Origin: Kribbella pratensis
Lineage (GTDB): Bacteria; Actinomycetota; Actinomycetes; Propionibacteriales; Kribbellaceae
Assembly (NCBI RefSeq): GCF_004366075.1
Contig: NZ_SODU01000004.1
Span: 248,001 to 312,000 of the forward strand
Reading direction: 5' to 3'
Length of the DNA stretch: 64,000 bases
The notes below the pieces were generated by a model, which worked only from the letters and a program-made list of their open reading frames with translations, had not been told where the DNA came from and made no database searches. Positions 1 to 9,389 of this stretch are shown here, piece after piece. Positions within the stretch are counted from its first letter, which is position 1. Every line of letters begins with the position of its first letter. The translations under genes and the position numbers were made by a program.

Positions 1-575
1 ACGGCCTTCTCGTCGAAGTTCTCGCCGTACGCGTAGTACCAGTTGTTGGCCCCGACCACCGGCGCGGGCTCAGGTCGCGCCGGTAGTCGGGTGCTCATGG
101 AGGCGACTGCTGCGTGCAGCGTCTGCCAGGGTGTGCCGGCGTCCTCGAATCGTCGCACGACTGCTGCCGTCAGCGTACGACCGTCCAAAAGCGCCGGACC
201 GCCGCCGTTGCGCAGGTCGAGCCAGAGGGTGAACCCGTCACCGTCGACGGTCCACGCGCAGAACGCGTTCGGCTGCACGTCGACGCCCATGCCGAACGTG
301 CCTGCTCCCGAGTGGGCGAGGAAGTACCACGGCAGCAGGCGCTCAGGTTGCTGGTGACGCCACTGCAGGTCGCCGTACGAACGCTCCCAGGCGTCCCCGA
401 GGATCAGCGCGTCGCTCGGCAGCTTCTCCGACCACCGGAGCGCGACCCGGGAGATCCGCTCCGCCGTGACCTCGACGGTCCCGTCGTTCCAGCTGATCTC
501 GGCGCCGGCGCGGGCCGGGACGACCAACTCCCGCGAAGGATCCACCTGGACGAAAACAGCGCTCGGTTCTCTCAC
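1..575 (-). CDS. Melibiase-like glycoside hydrolase, N-terminal part (runs off left edge)
   Basis: Reading the minus strand from a GTG at 575 gives about 191 uninterrupted codons that continue past base 1. The start is supported by GAGGGAG six bases upstream. The visible part has a beta-rich N-terminal domain and then the motif GANNWYYAYGENFDE, which resembles the entry to the catalytic barrel of GH27/GH36-type alpha-galactosidase-like proteins (usually G-NNWYYAYG before a ViDDGW-type segment). No signal peptide is seen, so a cytoplasmic enzyme acting on alpha-galactosides or similar glycosides is inferred. The catalytic aspartates lie outside the window. It is probably transcribed alone or before genes to the left. 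Confidence 0.6.
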   Translation of the reverse strand, partial: MREPSAVFVQVDPSRELVVPARAGAEISWNDGTVEVTAERISRVALRWSEKLPSDALILGDAWERSYGDLQWRHQQPERLLPWYFLAHSGAGTFGMGVDVQPNAFCAWTVDGDGFTLWLDLRNGGGPALLDGRTLTAAVVRRFEDAGTPWQTLHAAVASMSTRLPARPEPAPVVGANNWYYAYGENFDEKA

Positions 576-608
576 TCGGCTCCCTCGGGGTTAATTTCCC
601 CAGAGACT

Positions 609-1814
609 TTAGTTAGTGCCTCTCGGGCCGGTCAAGGTGGAGACCGCGGCCACGAGACGGTCCACGTCCGACTGGTCCGTGTACGGCGCGAGACCGGCGC
701 GGATCGCGCCGGTCGGGCCGAGGCCGAGTTGGCGGGCGGGCTCGTACGCGTAGAACGAACCAGCCGGGGCGTTCACACCCGCCTTCGCTAGGCGCTCGGA
801 GACCGCGGCCGGGGTGTGACCGTCGAGGGTGAAGAGCAGGGTCGGCGTGCGGTTCGCGGCGTGGCCGTACAGGGTGACGCCGGGGATCGCCTGCAGGCGG
901 GCTTCGAGGTCGTCGCGGAGGGCATCCTCGTGCACTTCGACGCTGTTGAGGGAGCTGGTGAGGCGCTCACGCCGGGTGCCGCCGGTCCCCGCGAGACCGG
1001 CGATGAAGTCGACGGCAGCGGTCGTGCCGGCGAGCAGCTCGTACGGCAGCGTCCCGAACTCGAAGCGCTCCGGTACGACGTCCGTCGACGGCAGGAGCTT
1101 GTCGGGCTTCAGCGTCTCCAGCAACTCGGGCGCCGCGGTCAGCACGCCGAGATGCGGACCGAAGAACTTGTACGGCGAGCAGACGTAGAAATCGGCGTAC
1201 CGGGCGTCGACCGGCGCGTGTGCGGTGAGGTGGACGCCGTCGACGTAGATCAGCGCTCCGGCCTCGTGCACCTGGTCGGCGATCTTCTGCGTGTCGGGGC
1301 GCGTGCCCAGGAGGTTGGACGCGGCGGTGACCGCGACGAGGCGGGTGCGGTCGGTGAGCAGCGGGGCGATGTCGTCCAGCTCGGAGGTCTCCGGATCGAA
1401 GCCGAGCCACTTGACCGTGGCGCCGGCGGCCTCGGCCGCCTGGACCCACGGACGGACGTTCGCGTCGTGGTCGAGACGGCTGACGATCACCTCGTCGCCC
1501 GCGGACCAGGTCTTGGCGAGGGTGCGGGAGAAGTCGTACGTGAGCTGCGTCATGCTGCGGCCGAACACGATCCCCCGCGCGGTCGTGCCGAGCAGGTCGG
1601 CCATCGCCTGGCGGGCGCCGACGACGATCTCGTCGGCGCGGCGCTCGGCGGCGGTCAGTCGGCCGCGGTTGGCGAGCGCCGAGGTCATGGTCCGTGCCAC
1701 CGCGTCAGCGACGGCTTGCGGGGTCTGCGAACCACCGGGGCCGTCGAAGTGCGCTGCTCCCTCGTCGAGCGCGGGGAACTGCTTCCGGACGGCGACCACA
1801 TCGAAGGCACTCAT
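609..1814 (-). CDS. Cysteine desulfurase-like class V aminotransferase
   Basis: A 401-residue PLP enzyme of aminotransferase class V, closest in style to the cysteine-desulfurase-like VC1184 subfamily. The N-terminus (VRKQFPALDEGAAHFDGPGG) and the PLP-lysine context SPYKFFGPH (Lys about 216) are diagnostic, and VDGVHLTAH holds the cofactor-binding Asp and His. The family acts on small amino acid substrates, but the true substrate is not readable from sequence. The ATG at 1814 is chosen because GAGAGAGG lies nine bases upstream; an in-frame ATG at 1823 directly abuts that motif. It diverges from the transporter at 1906, so the two may share the 91-bp promoter region. Confidence 0.88.
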   Translation of the reverse strand: MSAFDVVAVRKQFPALDEGAAHFDGPGGSQTPQAVADAVARTMTSALANRGRLTAAERRADEIVVGARQAMADLLGTTARGIVFGRSMTQLTYDFSRTLAKTWSAGDEVIVSRLDHDANVRPWVQAAEAAGATVKWLGFDPETSELDDIAPLLTDRTRLVAVTAASNLLGTRPDTQKIADQVHEAGALIYVDGVHLTAHAPVDARYADFYVCSPYKFFGPHLGVLTAAPELLETLKPDKLLPSTDVVPERFEFGTLPYELLAGTTAAVDFIAGLAGTGGTRRERLTSSLNSVEVHEDALRDDLEARLQAIPGVTLYGHAANRTPTLLFTLDGHTPAAVSERLAKAGVNAPAGSFYAYEPARQLGLGPTGAIRAGLAPYTDQSDVDRLVAAVSTLTGPRGTN

Positions 1815-1905
1815 GCGCGTCATCCTCTCTCGCTGCTGACATCGGCCGCTACCGCCTGCCCGAATGCGGATAAAAATGCGCGAACTGTCCGAGGAGTAGT
1901 GCAGG

Positions 1906-2889
1906 ATGTCAGGAGTGAGCACGGTAACGACTCCTGACAGCACCTCCAGCCCCGCCCCGGTCCGGGCCTGGCTCCCCGTCATGCTGGCCCTCGCCGCGAT
2001 CTGGGGCTGCAGCTTTCTGTTCATCTCGGTCGGCGTCCGCGAGTTGCCGCCGCTCTATCTCGCGCTCGGACGGGTGGTCGCGGGATCCGTCGTACTGCTC
2101 ACGATCCTCGCCCTGAAGCGCGAGGCACTGCCGCGGGACCCGCGGCTGTGGGCGCACTCGTTCGTCGTCGGGGCGATCGGATCGGCGATCCCGTGGACGC
2201 TGTTCGGGTACGGCGAGGAACGGATCCCGTCGCTGCTCGCGGGCATCTGGAACGGGATCACGCCACTGGTCGTGCTGCCGATCGCGGTGCTGATCTTCCG
2301 GACCGAAAGGTTCTCGGCGCAGCGCGGAGTCGGGCTGCTGATCGGGTTCGTGGGCATGCTCGTCGTCCTCGGCGCCTGGCGGGTGAATGCCGGGGCGGAC
2401 CTCCTCGGCCAAGGACTGTGCATGCTGGCCGCGGTCTTCTACGGGCTCGCGATCCCTTACCAGAAACGGTTCCTGGCCGGGACGACGTTGTCCGGCACGG
2501 CGTTGTCGACCAGTTTGTTGCTGTGCGCAACGGTCCAGCTGGCCGTCGTCGCTCCCCTGGTCACCGGGCAGGCTCCCCCGGCGCCGTGGTCGCTGTCGGC
2601 CAAGACCGTGCTGAGCGTTCTCGCCCTCGGCGCGCTCGGCAGCGGGCTCGCGTTCGTGCTCAACATGCGCAACATCCGCCTGATCGGCGCCAGCCGCTCG
2701 TCGATGGTCACGTACCTGATGCCGATCTTCTCGATCATCGTCGGCGTACTGGTCCTGCAGGAACACCTCACCTGGTACCAGCCCGTCGGCGGTCTCGTCG
2801 TCCTGCTGGGCGTGGCCGTCTCCCAGGGCGTCCTCCGAAACCTCCGCCGCAAGCCGGTCGTCGTCGCGGAGGCACCTGCCATCACCTAG
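1906..2889 (+). CDS. EamA/DMT-family transporter
   Basis: A 327-residue inner-membrane protein with about ten hydrophobic segments arranged as two EamA repeats, typical of drug/metabolite exporters. The first helix region (MLALAAIWGCSFLFISVGV) matches the family N-terminal signature. It likely exports a small metabolite or amino acid, substrate unknown. Start ATG 1906; GAGGAG lies about ten bases upstream. It is divergent from the class V aminotransferase, which hints at a shared amino-acid-related role (inference). It converges on the next transporter, with the two stop codons sharing the four bases CTAG at 2886-2889. Confidence 0.87.
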   Translation: MSGVSTVTTPDSTSSPAPVRAWLPVMLALAAIWGCSFLFISVGVRELPPLYLALGRVVAGSVVLLTILALKREALPRDPRLWAHSFVVGAIGSAIPWTLFGYGEERIPSLLAGIWNGITPLVVLPIAVLIFRTERFSAQRGVGLLIGFVGMLVVLGAWRVNAGADLLGQGLCMLAAVFYGLAIPYQKRFLAGTTLSGTALSTSLLLCATVQLAVVAPLVTGQAPPAPWSLSAKTVLSVLALGALGSGLAFVLNMRNIRLIGASRSSMVTYLMPIFSIIVGVLVLQEHLTWYQPVGGLVVLLGVAVSQGVLRNLRRKPVVVAEAPAIT

Positions 2890-3881
2890 GCAGCGTGCCG
2901 GAGGTTGGGTACGGCGGCGACCACCACGGCAACCAGTGCGAGCAGGGTGCCGGCGACGACCGGTGCCGTGATCGGCTTGTCGGCGACCGGCAGGAAGATG
3001 TCGACGAACAGGCTCGCGATCAGTTGGCCTGCGATCGTGCCGAGGCCGAGCACGAAGACGCCGACCACTCGGACCACGGCGGCCGCGGCACTGATGAAGA
3101 TGACGCCGCACGCGCCGCCGAGGTACAGCCAGGGCTCGCTCGGCAGGTGTCGTGGCGCACCGCGGAGCGAGAGGTCGACAGCGAACACGATCAGCAGAGC
3201 GACGAATCCGACGAGGAAGTTCACCACGCCGGCCGCGACCGCGCCGTACGCATCCGACGAGGCGGCCCGCGCCACCCGCCCGTTGATGGCCTGCTGCACC
3301 GCGGTGCCGACGCCGCCAAGCGCGGGCAGGATCGCCAGCATCAGACCGTCGGGGTGACTCAGCTGCTCCGACACGGCCAGCCCGACCGCGACCAGCGCGA
3401 TCAGTGCACCGACGATCCGTACGGCGGTGAGCGGCTGCGGACCGGCCGGGCCGAATCCGAGGCGGTCGACGACCAGGCTGCTGATCGCCTGCCCAGCCAC
3501 GCCCGCCACCAGGAACACCGCGACACCGATCACGGACACGGTGATCGACTGCGTTGCGACCAGAAACGCGCCCGCGAGTCCGCCGAGACACTGCCACCAG
3601 CGCAAACCGCCGTACCCACGCATCGGCCGCCGGATCGTGCGCCAGACCTTGACCAGTCCGCGGCGTACCGGACGCACCACCGCGGCCGCGACCAAAAGGA
3701 TCAGCAGGCCGGAGCCGAACGAGATCAGCGCCGCCGGGATCCCGTCGCCGAGAATCCCGCCGAGCTCGCCGTTCAAGCGTGACTGGACCGCTACCAGCAT
3801 CCCGATCCCGAAGGCCGAAGCAAGCCCCACGACGTGGTGCCGCCGGGTCGAAGAAGCGGGACGGATGGCTGTCGTTGTCAC
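2886..3881 (-). CDS. DMT transporter of the YdcZ (DUF606) type, tandem repeat
   Basis: A 331-residue membrane protein with about ten hydrophobic stretches in two similar halves. Each half starts like a DUF606/YdcZ unit (GIGMLVAVQSRLNGELG in the first, GVGTAVQQAINGRVA in the second). Such double proteins are putative small-molecule exporters; the substrate is unknown. The central residues 85-100 are basic and probably cytosolic. Its stop overlaps that of the EamA gene (convergent CTAG). It lies 48 bases from the end of rsmB on the same strand, so it may be read through from that operon or from its own promoter. Confidence 0.85.
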   Translation of the reverse strand: MTTTAIRPASSTRRHHVVGLASAFGIGMLVAVQSRLNGELGGILGDGIPAALISFGSGLLILLVAAAVVRPVRRGLVKVWRTIRRPMRGYGGLRWWQCLGGLAGAFLVATQSITVSVIGVAVFLVAGVAGQAISSLVVDRLGFGPAGPQPLTAVRIVGALIALVAVGLAVSEQLSHPDGLMLAILPALGGVGTAVQQAINGRVARAASSDAYGAVAAGVVNFLVGFVALLIVFAVDLSLRGAPRHLPSEPWLYLGGACGVIFISAAAAVVRVVGVFVLGLGTIAGQLIASLFVDIFLPVADKPITAPVVAGTLLALVAVVVAAVPNLRHAA

Positions 3882-3929
3882 CCCTCTATCATGACCGTTC
3901 GACTGGTAGCACCTGACAGCAGGTCCGGA

Positions 3930-5348
3930 TCATGACCGGCGGATCAGTGCCAGGTACATCGCGTCGGTGCCGTGCAGGTGCGGCCAGAGCTGGACATCGG
4001 GTCCGTCACCCAGCTCCGGTACGCCGGGGAACAGCGCCCGCGCGTCCTCGAGAGTCGCGTCGTCGCGGCGCCCCAGGACCGCGTCGACTACCGCCCGGGT
4101 CTCGTCGGGGTGCGGCGAGCACGTGACGTACGCGACCACTCCGCCCGGCCGGGCCGAGGTGATCGCCGAGTCGAGCAGCGCCTCCTGGAGGGGGCGCAGC
4201 TCCTCGACGTCTTCCGGCGTACGGCGCCAGCGGGCTTCCGGACGGCGGCGCAGCGCACCCAGACCACTGCACGGTACGTCGGCCAGCACGCGGTCGAACG
4301 AACCCTCTGGCCAGGTCGGCTTCGTCCCGTCGCCGACGAGCACCTTGTGGTTGCCGGGGATCGCCCGCAGATTCTGGCGCACGAGCTCCGCGCGGTGCTT
4401 CAGCGGCTCCACAGCAGTCAGCTGACCGTCCTCCATGAGCGCGGCCAGGAGTGCTGACTTGCCGCCTGGTCCCGCACACAGGTCGAGCCAGTTCGCGTCG
4501 TCGCCGTCGACCTTCGCCGACGCCAGCGCGATCGCGACCAGCTGCGAACCTTCGTCCTGTACGCCGGCCCGCCCGGTCGCGACCGCTCCGATACGACCAG
4601 GATCCCCACCGCCGTCGAGAACCGCGCCGTACGGCGACCAGCGCGCCGGGACCGCACCGGCGTCGACCAGCTCGTCCACGTCAGCCAACCCCGGCCGAGC
4701 AACGAGCGTCACGCGCGGCGGCTCGTTGTCCGCGACAAGCAGATCCTCCAGGCCGGGGGCGGACACGGCCCGCTCCCCCGACGCGTGCTCGCGGGTCGAT
4801 CCGCCTGCGAGCGCTCGATCGAACGCCTCGATCACCCAGCGCGGATGGGCTTCGGCGATCCCGAGGTAGCCCAGGAGATCCTCGTTGGGTCGCGGCGCGG
4901 TGGTCGAGATCCACTGGTCCAGCGAGCGCTGATTGATCTTGCGGAGTACGGCGTTCACCAGGCCGGTGCGCTTCTGACCGAGCTCGGACCGGGTGAGCGT
5001 GACCATCTCGTCCACGGCGGCGTACGAGTCCACCCGCATGTTGAGCAGCTGGTGGGCACCGAGTCGGAGTACGTCCAGGAGTTCGGGGTCGAGGTCCGGG
5101 AGTGGACGCGAGACGCACCGCGCCAGGAACGCGTCGTACGTGCCCTGCCAGCGCAGCGTGCCGTGCACCAGCTCAGTGCAGAACGCGGCATCACGGCCTC
5201 CGAGTCGCGCGTCACGGAGGGCCTTGTTGAGCGCGAGGTTCGCGTAGCCGCCCTCAGCGGTGACCTGCCGGACGACCTGGTACGCAACCCGCCGTACCGG
5301 ATCCGGGCGCCGCTGCGGCGCCCGATTGCGTGCGTTCCGATCACTCAC
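3930..5348 (-). CDS. rsmB: 16S rRNA m5C967 methyltransferase RsmB
   Basis: A 472-residue SAM-dependent cytosine-5 methyltransferase that modifies 16S rRNA at C967 (E. coli numbering). An N-terminal NusB-like RNA-binding domain (about residues 15-150, VRRVAYQVVRQV to RKINQRSLDQW) precedes the catalytic domain. The SAM loop is CAGPGGKSALLAALM, and the two catalytic cysteines sit in DVPCSGLGALRRRPEARW and VTCSPHPDETR. The GTG start at 5348 overlaps the fmt stop as GTGA, so translation is coupled to fmt. A def-fmt-rsmB order is standard in Actinomycetota. A short hairpin (ACCTG/CAGGT, around 3915) follows the gene. Confidence 0.96.
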   Translation of the reverse strand: MSDRNARNRAPQRRPDPVRRVAYQVVRQVTAEGGYANLALNKALRDARLGGRDAAFCTELVHGTLRWQGTYDAFLARCVSRPLPDLDPELLDVLRLGAHQLLNMRVDSYAAVDEMVTLTRSELGQKRTGLVNAVLRKINQRSLDQWISTTAPRPNEDLLGYLGIAEAHPRWVIEAFDRALAGGSTREHASGERAVSAPGLEDLLVADNEPPRVTLVARPGLADVDELVDAGAVPARWSPYGAVLDGGGDPGRIGAVATGRAGVQDEGSQLVAIALASAKVDGDDANWLDLCAGPGGKSALLAALMEDGQLTAVEPLKHRAELVRQNLRAIPGNHKVLVGDGTKPTWPEGSFDRVLADVPCSGLGALRRRPEARWRRTPEDVEELRPLQEALLDSAITSARPGGVVAYVTCSPHPDETRAVVDAVLGRRDDATLEDARALFPGVPELGDGPDVQLWPHLHGTDAMYLALIRRS

Positions 5349-6268
5349 CCGAGCATGTCCGCATCGGTGAGCCGGACGCCGCGGGCCCAGTCGGCCGCTG
5401 CCATCGGCTTCTTGCCCTGCGGTTGGACCGTCACGAGTTCGATCGCCTTGCTACCGGTGCCGGCCTTCACACTCGACTTGGTCGCCTGCAGCTCGCCGGG
5501 CTTCAGCTCGTCGTCGGTCAGCCGTACGGCGAGGATCTTCAGCCGCTCGCCACGGAACATCGTCCATGCCCCGGGCGCCGGGTTGCACCCACGCACCAGC
5601 CGATCGACGCGCTGCGCCGGCGCGTTCAGGTCCAGCTCGGCGTCCTCGACCGTGAGCTTCGGTGCCAGCGTCACCCCGTCGGCCGGCTGCTCGCGAGCTT
5701 CCAGTACGCCGGCCTCGATGCCGTCGAGCGTGTCGACGAGCAGCTTCGAGCCCGACACCGCCAGCCGCTGCAGCAGGTCACCGGACGTGTCCTCGGGACC
5801 GATCGGTTCGGTGAGTACGCCGTACACCGGGCCGGCGTCGAGCGCCTTCACGATGCGGAACGTGCTCGCCCCGGCCACGTCGTCACCCGCGATGATCGAG
5901 TGCTGCACCGGCGCGGCCCCGCGCCAGGCGGGCAGCACCGAGAAGTGCAGGTTGATCCAGCCGTGCTGCGGGATGTCGAGCGCCGCCTGCGGCAGCAGCC
6001 CGCCGTACGCGACGACCGGGCAGCAGTCCGGTGCGATCTCCCGCAGCCGGGCCAGGAACTCGGGGTCGCTCGGCTTGACCGGCTTCAGGATCTCGATCCC
6101 GCCGAGCTCCTCGGCGTACTGCGCGACCGGCGACGCCACGAGCTTGCGGCCGCGACCGGCGGGCGCATCCGGGCGGGTCACGACCCCGACCAGTTCGTGG
6201 CGGCTGGCAACGATCGCCTCGAGCGCGGTGACAGCGGGTTCCGGCGTACCGGCGAAGACGACTCTCAC
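5345..6268 (-). CDS. fmt: Methionyl-tRNA formyltransferase
   Basis: Transfers the formyl group of 10-formyl-THF to initiator Met-tRNA. The 307 residues begin VRVVFAGTPEPAVTALEAIV, the normal N-terminus. The hinge HGWINLHFSVLPAWRGAAPVQ carries the formyl-THF binding core (Asn, His) and is followed by the C-terminal tRNA-binding OB-like domain (RGCNPAPGAWT onward). Start GTG 6268 overlaps the def stop by four bases (GTGA). Reading frame remains open upstream into def, but family length and the overlap fix this start. It is opposed functionally by def, which removes the formyl group after translation. Confidence 0.96.
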   Translation of the reverse strand: MRVVFAGTPEPAVTALEAIVASRHELVGVVTRPDAPAGRGRKLVASPVAQYAEELGGIEILKPVKPSDPEFLARLREIAPDCCPVVAYGGLLPQAALDIPQHGWINLHFSVLPAWRGAAPVQHSIIAGDDVAGASTFRIVKALDAGPVYGVLTEPIGPEDTSGDLLQRLAVSGSKLLVDTLDGIEAGVLEAREQPADGVTLAPKLTVEDAELDLNAPAQRVDRLVRGCNPAPGAWTMFRGERLKILAVRLTDDELKPGELQATKSSVKAGTGSKAIELVTVQPQGKKPMAAADWARGVRLTDADMLG

Positions 6269-6813
6269 AGTCCGAATCCGTTCGTCGGGTGCGGCGAGAC
6301 CTTGATCTGCGGCGGGCCGTTCAGGCCGGACCAGTCGGACTCGCGGATCGCCTTCATCGCCTGCTTGCGGGTCTCGCGGTCCAGCCGGTCCACGAACAGG
6401 ATGCCGTCCAGGTGGTCGGTCTCGTGCTGGATGCAGCGGGCGAGCAGGTCCGATCCCTCGATCACCACCGGGTCGCCGTACATGTTGAAGCCCTTGGCGA
6501 TCACCGATTGGGCGCGGCGGCAGTCGAAGGTCAGGCCCGGGATCGACAGACAGCCCTCGGGGCCGAACTGCTCCTCGGGCGACAGCGTCAGCTCCGGGTT
6601 GATCAGGTGCCCGAGCTCGCCCTCGACGTGGTAGGTGAAGACTCGCAGGCCGACGCCGATCTGCGGCGCGGCGAGGCCCGATCCGGGCGCGTCCTGCATG
6701 GTGTCGGTGAGGTCCGCGACCAGGCGGCGCAACTCGGCGTCGAAGTCGACGACCGGGTCGGCCTTGGTGATCAGCACGGGGTCGCCGAACAGGCGGATGG
6801 GTTGGACCGACAC
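6265..6813 (-). CDS. def: Peptide deformylase
   Basis: Removes the N-formyl group from nascent proteins at the ribosome; a metal-dependent hydrolase. All three signature motifs are present in 182 residues: GLAAPQIG (46-53), EGCLSIP with metal ligand Cys88, and QHETDHLDG with His130, catalytic Glu131 and His134. The GTG at 6813 is preferred because GGAGAG lies just upstream and VSVQPIRLFGDPVL matches the family start; the frame stays open further upstream but that extension is low-complexity and unlike the family. It is the first gene of def-fmt-rsmB. Confidence 0.95.
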   Translation of the reverse strand: MSVQPIRLFGDPVLITKADPVVDFDAELRRLVADLTDTMQDAPGSGLAAPQIGVGLRVFTYHVEGELGHLINPELTLSPEEQFGPEGCLSIPGLTFDCRRAQSVIAKGFNMYGDPVVIEGSDLLARCIQHETDHLDGILFVDRLDRETRKQAMKAIRESDWSGLNGPPQIKVSPHPTNGFGL

Positions 6814-6973
6814 AGACTCTCCACAGCACTCCACGGACCTGGACCGGGTAAGTCTAGTTGGCCCGCCTGATGGATTCCCGGCGGGAGGCCCCTCCCGTTT
6901 GTTGCCACAAGCACGTACTGTGGTCCCAGGCGTACCCTCAGTCACTGTCGTCACACGCCACTCGGGAGACCCA

Positions 6974-8242
6974 ATGCTCACAGCAGCACGGGGGGCAACT
7001 CTGATCCTCCTGGGTGCACTGCTCGCTCAGGCACCCCTCACCGCCCAGGCCTACGAACCGCGCGAGCCCGCCGGTCCCGCCGCGCCGCCACCCACCGCGC
7101 CGCCCACTACTGCGCCGACCTCTGGCGGGCCCAGGGAGGCTCCTGCGCGGTCGTGGAGTCAGGTGGTGAAGCAGGTCACCGAGAGCTCGCCGGGTGATGT
7201 GCAGCTCAGGTCGGCTGATACCTCGGCGCAGGCTGCCTCGATGCTTCGGTGCTTCAAGCTCGACACCGAGAACTACTGCCTCGGCCTCGGCTTCGTCAGC
7301 CAGGTGCCGACCGGCGCCCAACGGCACGCCCTGATGGCCGAGCCGAACCTCCGCGCCTCGGACGACGTGAGCGCCGAGCAGGACATTCCGACCGGTGATC
7401 TCACGCCGGCCGCGTTCGTCGCCCAGCGCGCCGCCATGCCGAAGAGCCGGCGCGTCACCGCGGAACTCGACGAGATGCAAGCCGCCTGGAACGGCCGCGA
7501 GAAGGCCCGCGAACTCCGCGAACTCGCCGAAAGCGACACCCCACCACCCAACCCCGAGCCCACACCGGCATCCACGCCGGACTCCACACCAGAGCCGACT
7601 CCGACTGTCGAGCCGACTCCGGTGCCGACCAGGACTGCTCCGACCGTGGGCCCGTCGACGCCGGTGCCGTCGACCCCGGTGGCGCCGGTCGCGGCACCCG
7701 CTTCGGCGTACATCATGAAGGGGTTCCAGACCTCGCAGGAGAAGGGGTACTGGTGTGGTCCGGCGACGTTCCAGTCGATCGACTGGGCCGACGACAACCA
7801 GAAGGACACCCAGGCGTCCTGGGCCAAGGACCTCGGCTCGACGAGCTCCGGTACGGCGATCTCCGCGATGGTGAAGCAGACGAACCTGAAGACCGCCTGG
7901 CCCAAGACCGCCGGCACGTACATCGTGCAGAACGTCGCGAACTGGAACGCGCAGACCTTCTTCACCGTGCACCAGAAGCACCTCGGCGTGTACAAGGCCC
8001 CGGTGATCGAGCACGTGCAACTGCTCAAGCGCTACTTCCCGTACCTCGCCTTCAATCACAGCGGGCACTACCAGGTCGGCCGCGGCTACGACAAGGCGAA
8101 GGGCACGATCGCGATCTTCGAGGTGTTCAACGAGCGCCGCTTCAACAGCCGCGGCAACGTCACCGACGGCCCGAAGAACATCCCCGCGAGCGCCCTGTTC
8201 AACGCCACCCTGGCCAACTCCTTCAAGAACATCGGGCTGTAA
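6974..8242 (+). CDS. Secreted C39-like cysteine peptidase with proline/threonine linker
   Basis: A 422-residue exported protein. Residues 1-27 form a Sec signal peptide (hydrophobic ATLILLGALLAQAPL, cut near AQA-YE). A first proline-rich stretch (about 28-50) is followed by a middle region of unknown fold. A Pro/Thr-rich spacer (about 195-240) then leads to a C-terminal C39-like domain with the nucleophile in YWCGPATFQ (Cys about 261) and the base in NHSGHYQVG (His about 365). It could be a peptidase or a structural transglutaminase-like relative. RBS GGGAG precedes ATG 6974. It ends exactly where the lipoprotein gene starts, so the two are one operon. Confidence 0.75.
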   Translation: MLTAARGATLILLGALLAQAPLTAQAYEPREPAGPAAPPPTAPPTTAPTSGGPREAPARSWSQVVKQVTESSPGDVQLRSADTSAQAASMLRCFKLDTENYCLGLGFVSQVPTGAQRHALMAEPNLRASDDVSAEQDIPTGDLTPAAFVAQRAAMPKSRRVTAELDEMQAAWNGREKARELRELAESDTPPPNPEPTPASTPDSTPEPTPTVEPTPVPTRTAPTVGPSTPVPSTPVAPVAAPASAYIMKGFQTSQEKGYWCGPATFQSIDWADDNQKDTQASWAKDLGSTSSGTAISAMVKQTNLKTAWPKTAGTYIVQNVANWNAQTFFTVHQKHLGVYKAPVIEHVQLLKRYFPYLAFNHSGHYQVGRGYDKAKGTIAIFEVFNERRFNSRGNVTDGPKNIPASALFNATLANSFKNIGL

Positions 8243-9388
8243 ATGCGTCGTCGTACGGTTGCCGTTGGCACTCTTCTGCTCCTGACCGTGGCGGGCTGCT
8301 CCTCCAACACCCCGGAGAGCAGCCCGTCACCGAGCACAACCCCCGCACCCAGCACCACACCGTCACCGAGCAGCAGCCCGACGCCGACGCGGCCGTCGGA
8401 CAGCGGTACTGCGCTGCCCGCGTGGGCGAACGTGCTGCGGCAACCGGTCGACGGGCAGCACCTCGTCACCCAGCAACGCAAGTACGTCGTGACCCGCGGC
8501 AGCGACGAGGCCGGTACGACGACCATCACGGACCGCACCAGCAAGAAGGTCGTCGTACGGCACATACCCGCGAGCGGCTTCGTCGCCCAGTCCCCCGTCG
8601 TCATCGACGACCGCTGGGCGCTGATCGAGGACATCCGCTCCGACGGCCCCGACCCGCAGATCAAAGTGCTCCGCTACGACCTCACGACCGGCAAGGGCAC
8701 CCCTCCGACCGCGATCCCGCCCGTCTCCGAGCCGGAGATCGGCGCGTACGACGGCACCTTCGCCTACAGCTCCACCGACGCGAAGAACCGTTCCTGCCTG
8801 ATCGTCGCCGACCTCGCGACGCTCAAGTCCCGGACCGTCACCTGCGTCGCGGCCCCGGGCTACGTGGCCGACCCCGTGGTGTCCGCCGACACGGTGACGT
8901 TCAGCGAGATCATCGCACCGGAGACCGCGCGCCGCTGCAAGCGGATCCGCACCGCTCCCCTGTCCGGAGGCGCCGCCCAACCGGTGCCCGCAGCAACCAA
9001 CTGCATCCAGTGGAGCGGCGCGACGCTGCACGGCGCGACGATCTGGTCGGAGGTCGCCGCCTCGGACCCGGACCAGTACCAGAGCAAGGCGTACGTCCGA
9101 GAGTCCGGCGACTCCCCCACCCGCCCGCTCGGCACCGTCGTCACCGACACGATTCTTGCCTGCGGCAACTGGATCCTGTGGGAGACCCGGACGGTCGGTG
9201 CGGGCGCCGAGGAGACCTACCAGATCAACCGATGGCGCTCCGGTCTCTCCGCCCCGCAACGGCTGTACGACGCCAAGCCTGGCATCGCGCTCACTCCGAT
9301 GACGTGCCAGGACAACACGGTCTTCGTCGAAGCGGCGTACCTGGCGAGCACCCCGACGTACACCGAAACCATCTCAGCCGCGCTCTAG
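8243..9388 (+). CDS. Predicted lipoprotein, beta-propeller-like, unknown function
   Basis: A 381-residue exported lipoprotein: signal MRRRTVAVGTLLLLTVAGC with lipobox LTVAGC (Cys19), then a Ser/Pro/Thr-rich tether to about residue 50. The rest has repeated short strands with motifs such as FAYSS..., DPVVSADTVTFSEI and GNWILWETRT that look like a periodic beta-sheet (propeller) fold. This is inferred from pattern only. The ATG directly follows the TAA of the C39-like gene with no spacer, so it is almost surely translated by coupling. The pair may work together at the cell surface, with the lipoprotein as anchor or substrate binder. Confidence 0.7.
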   Translation: MRRRTVAVGTLLLLTVAGCSSNTPESSPSPSTTPAPSTTPSPSSSPTPTRPSDSGTALPAWANVLRQPVDGQHLVTQQRKYVVTRGSDEAGTTTITDRTSKKVVVRHIPASGFVAQSPVVIDDRWALIEDIRSDGPDPQIKVLRYDLTTGKGTPPTAIPPVSEPEIGAYDGTFAYSSTDAKNRSCLIVADLATLKSRTVTCVAAPGYVADPVVSADTVTFSEIIAPETARRCKRIRTAPLSGGAAQPVPAATNCIQWSGATLHGATIWSEVAASDPDQYQSKAYVRESGDSPTRPLGTVVTDTILACGNWILWETRTVGAGAEETYQINRWRSGLSAPQRLYDAKPGIALTPMTCQDNTVFVEAAYLASTPTYTETISAAL

Positions 9389-9389
9389 T

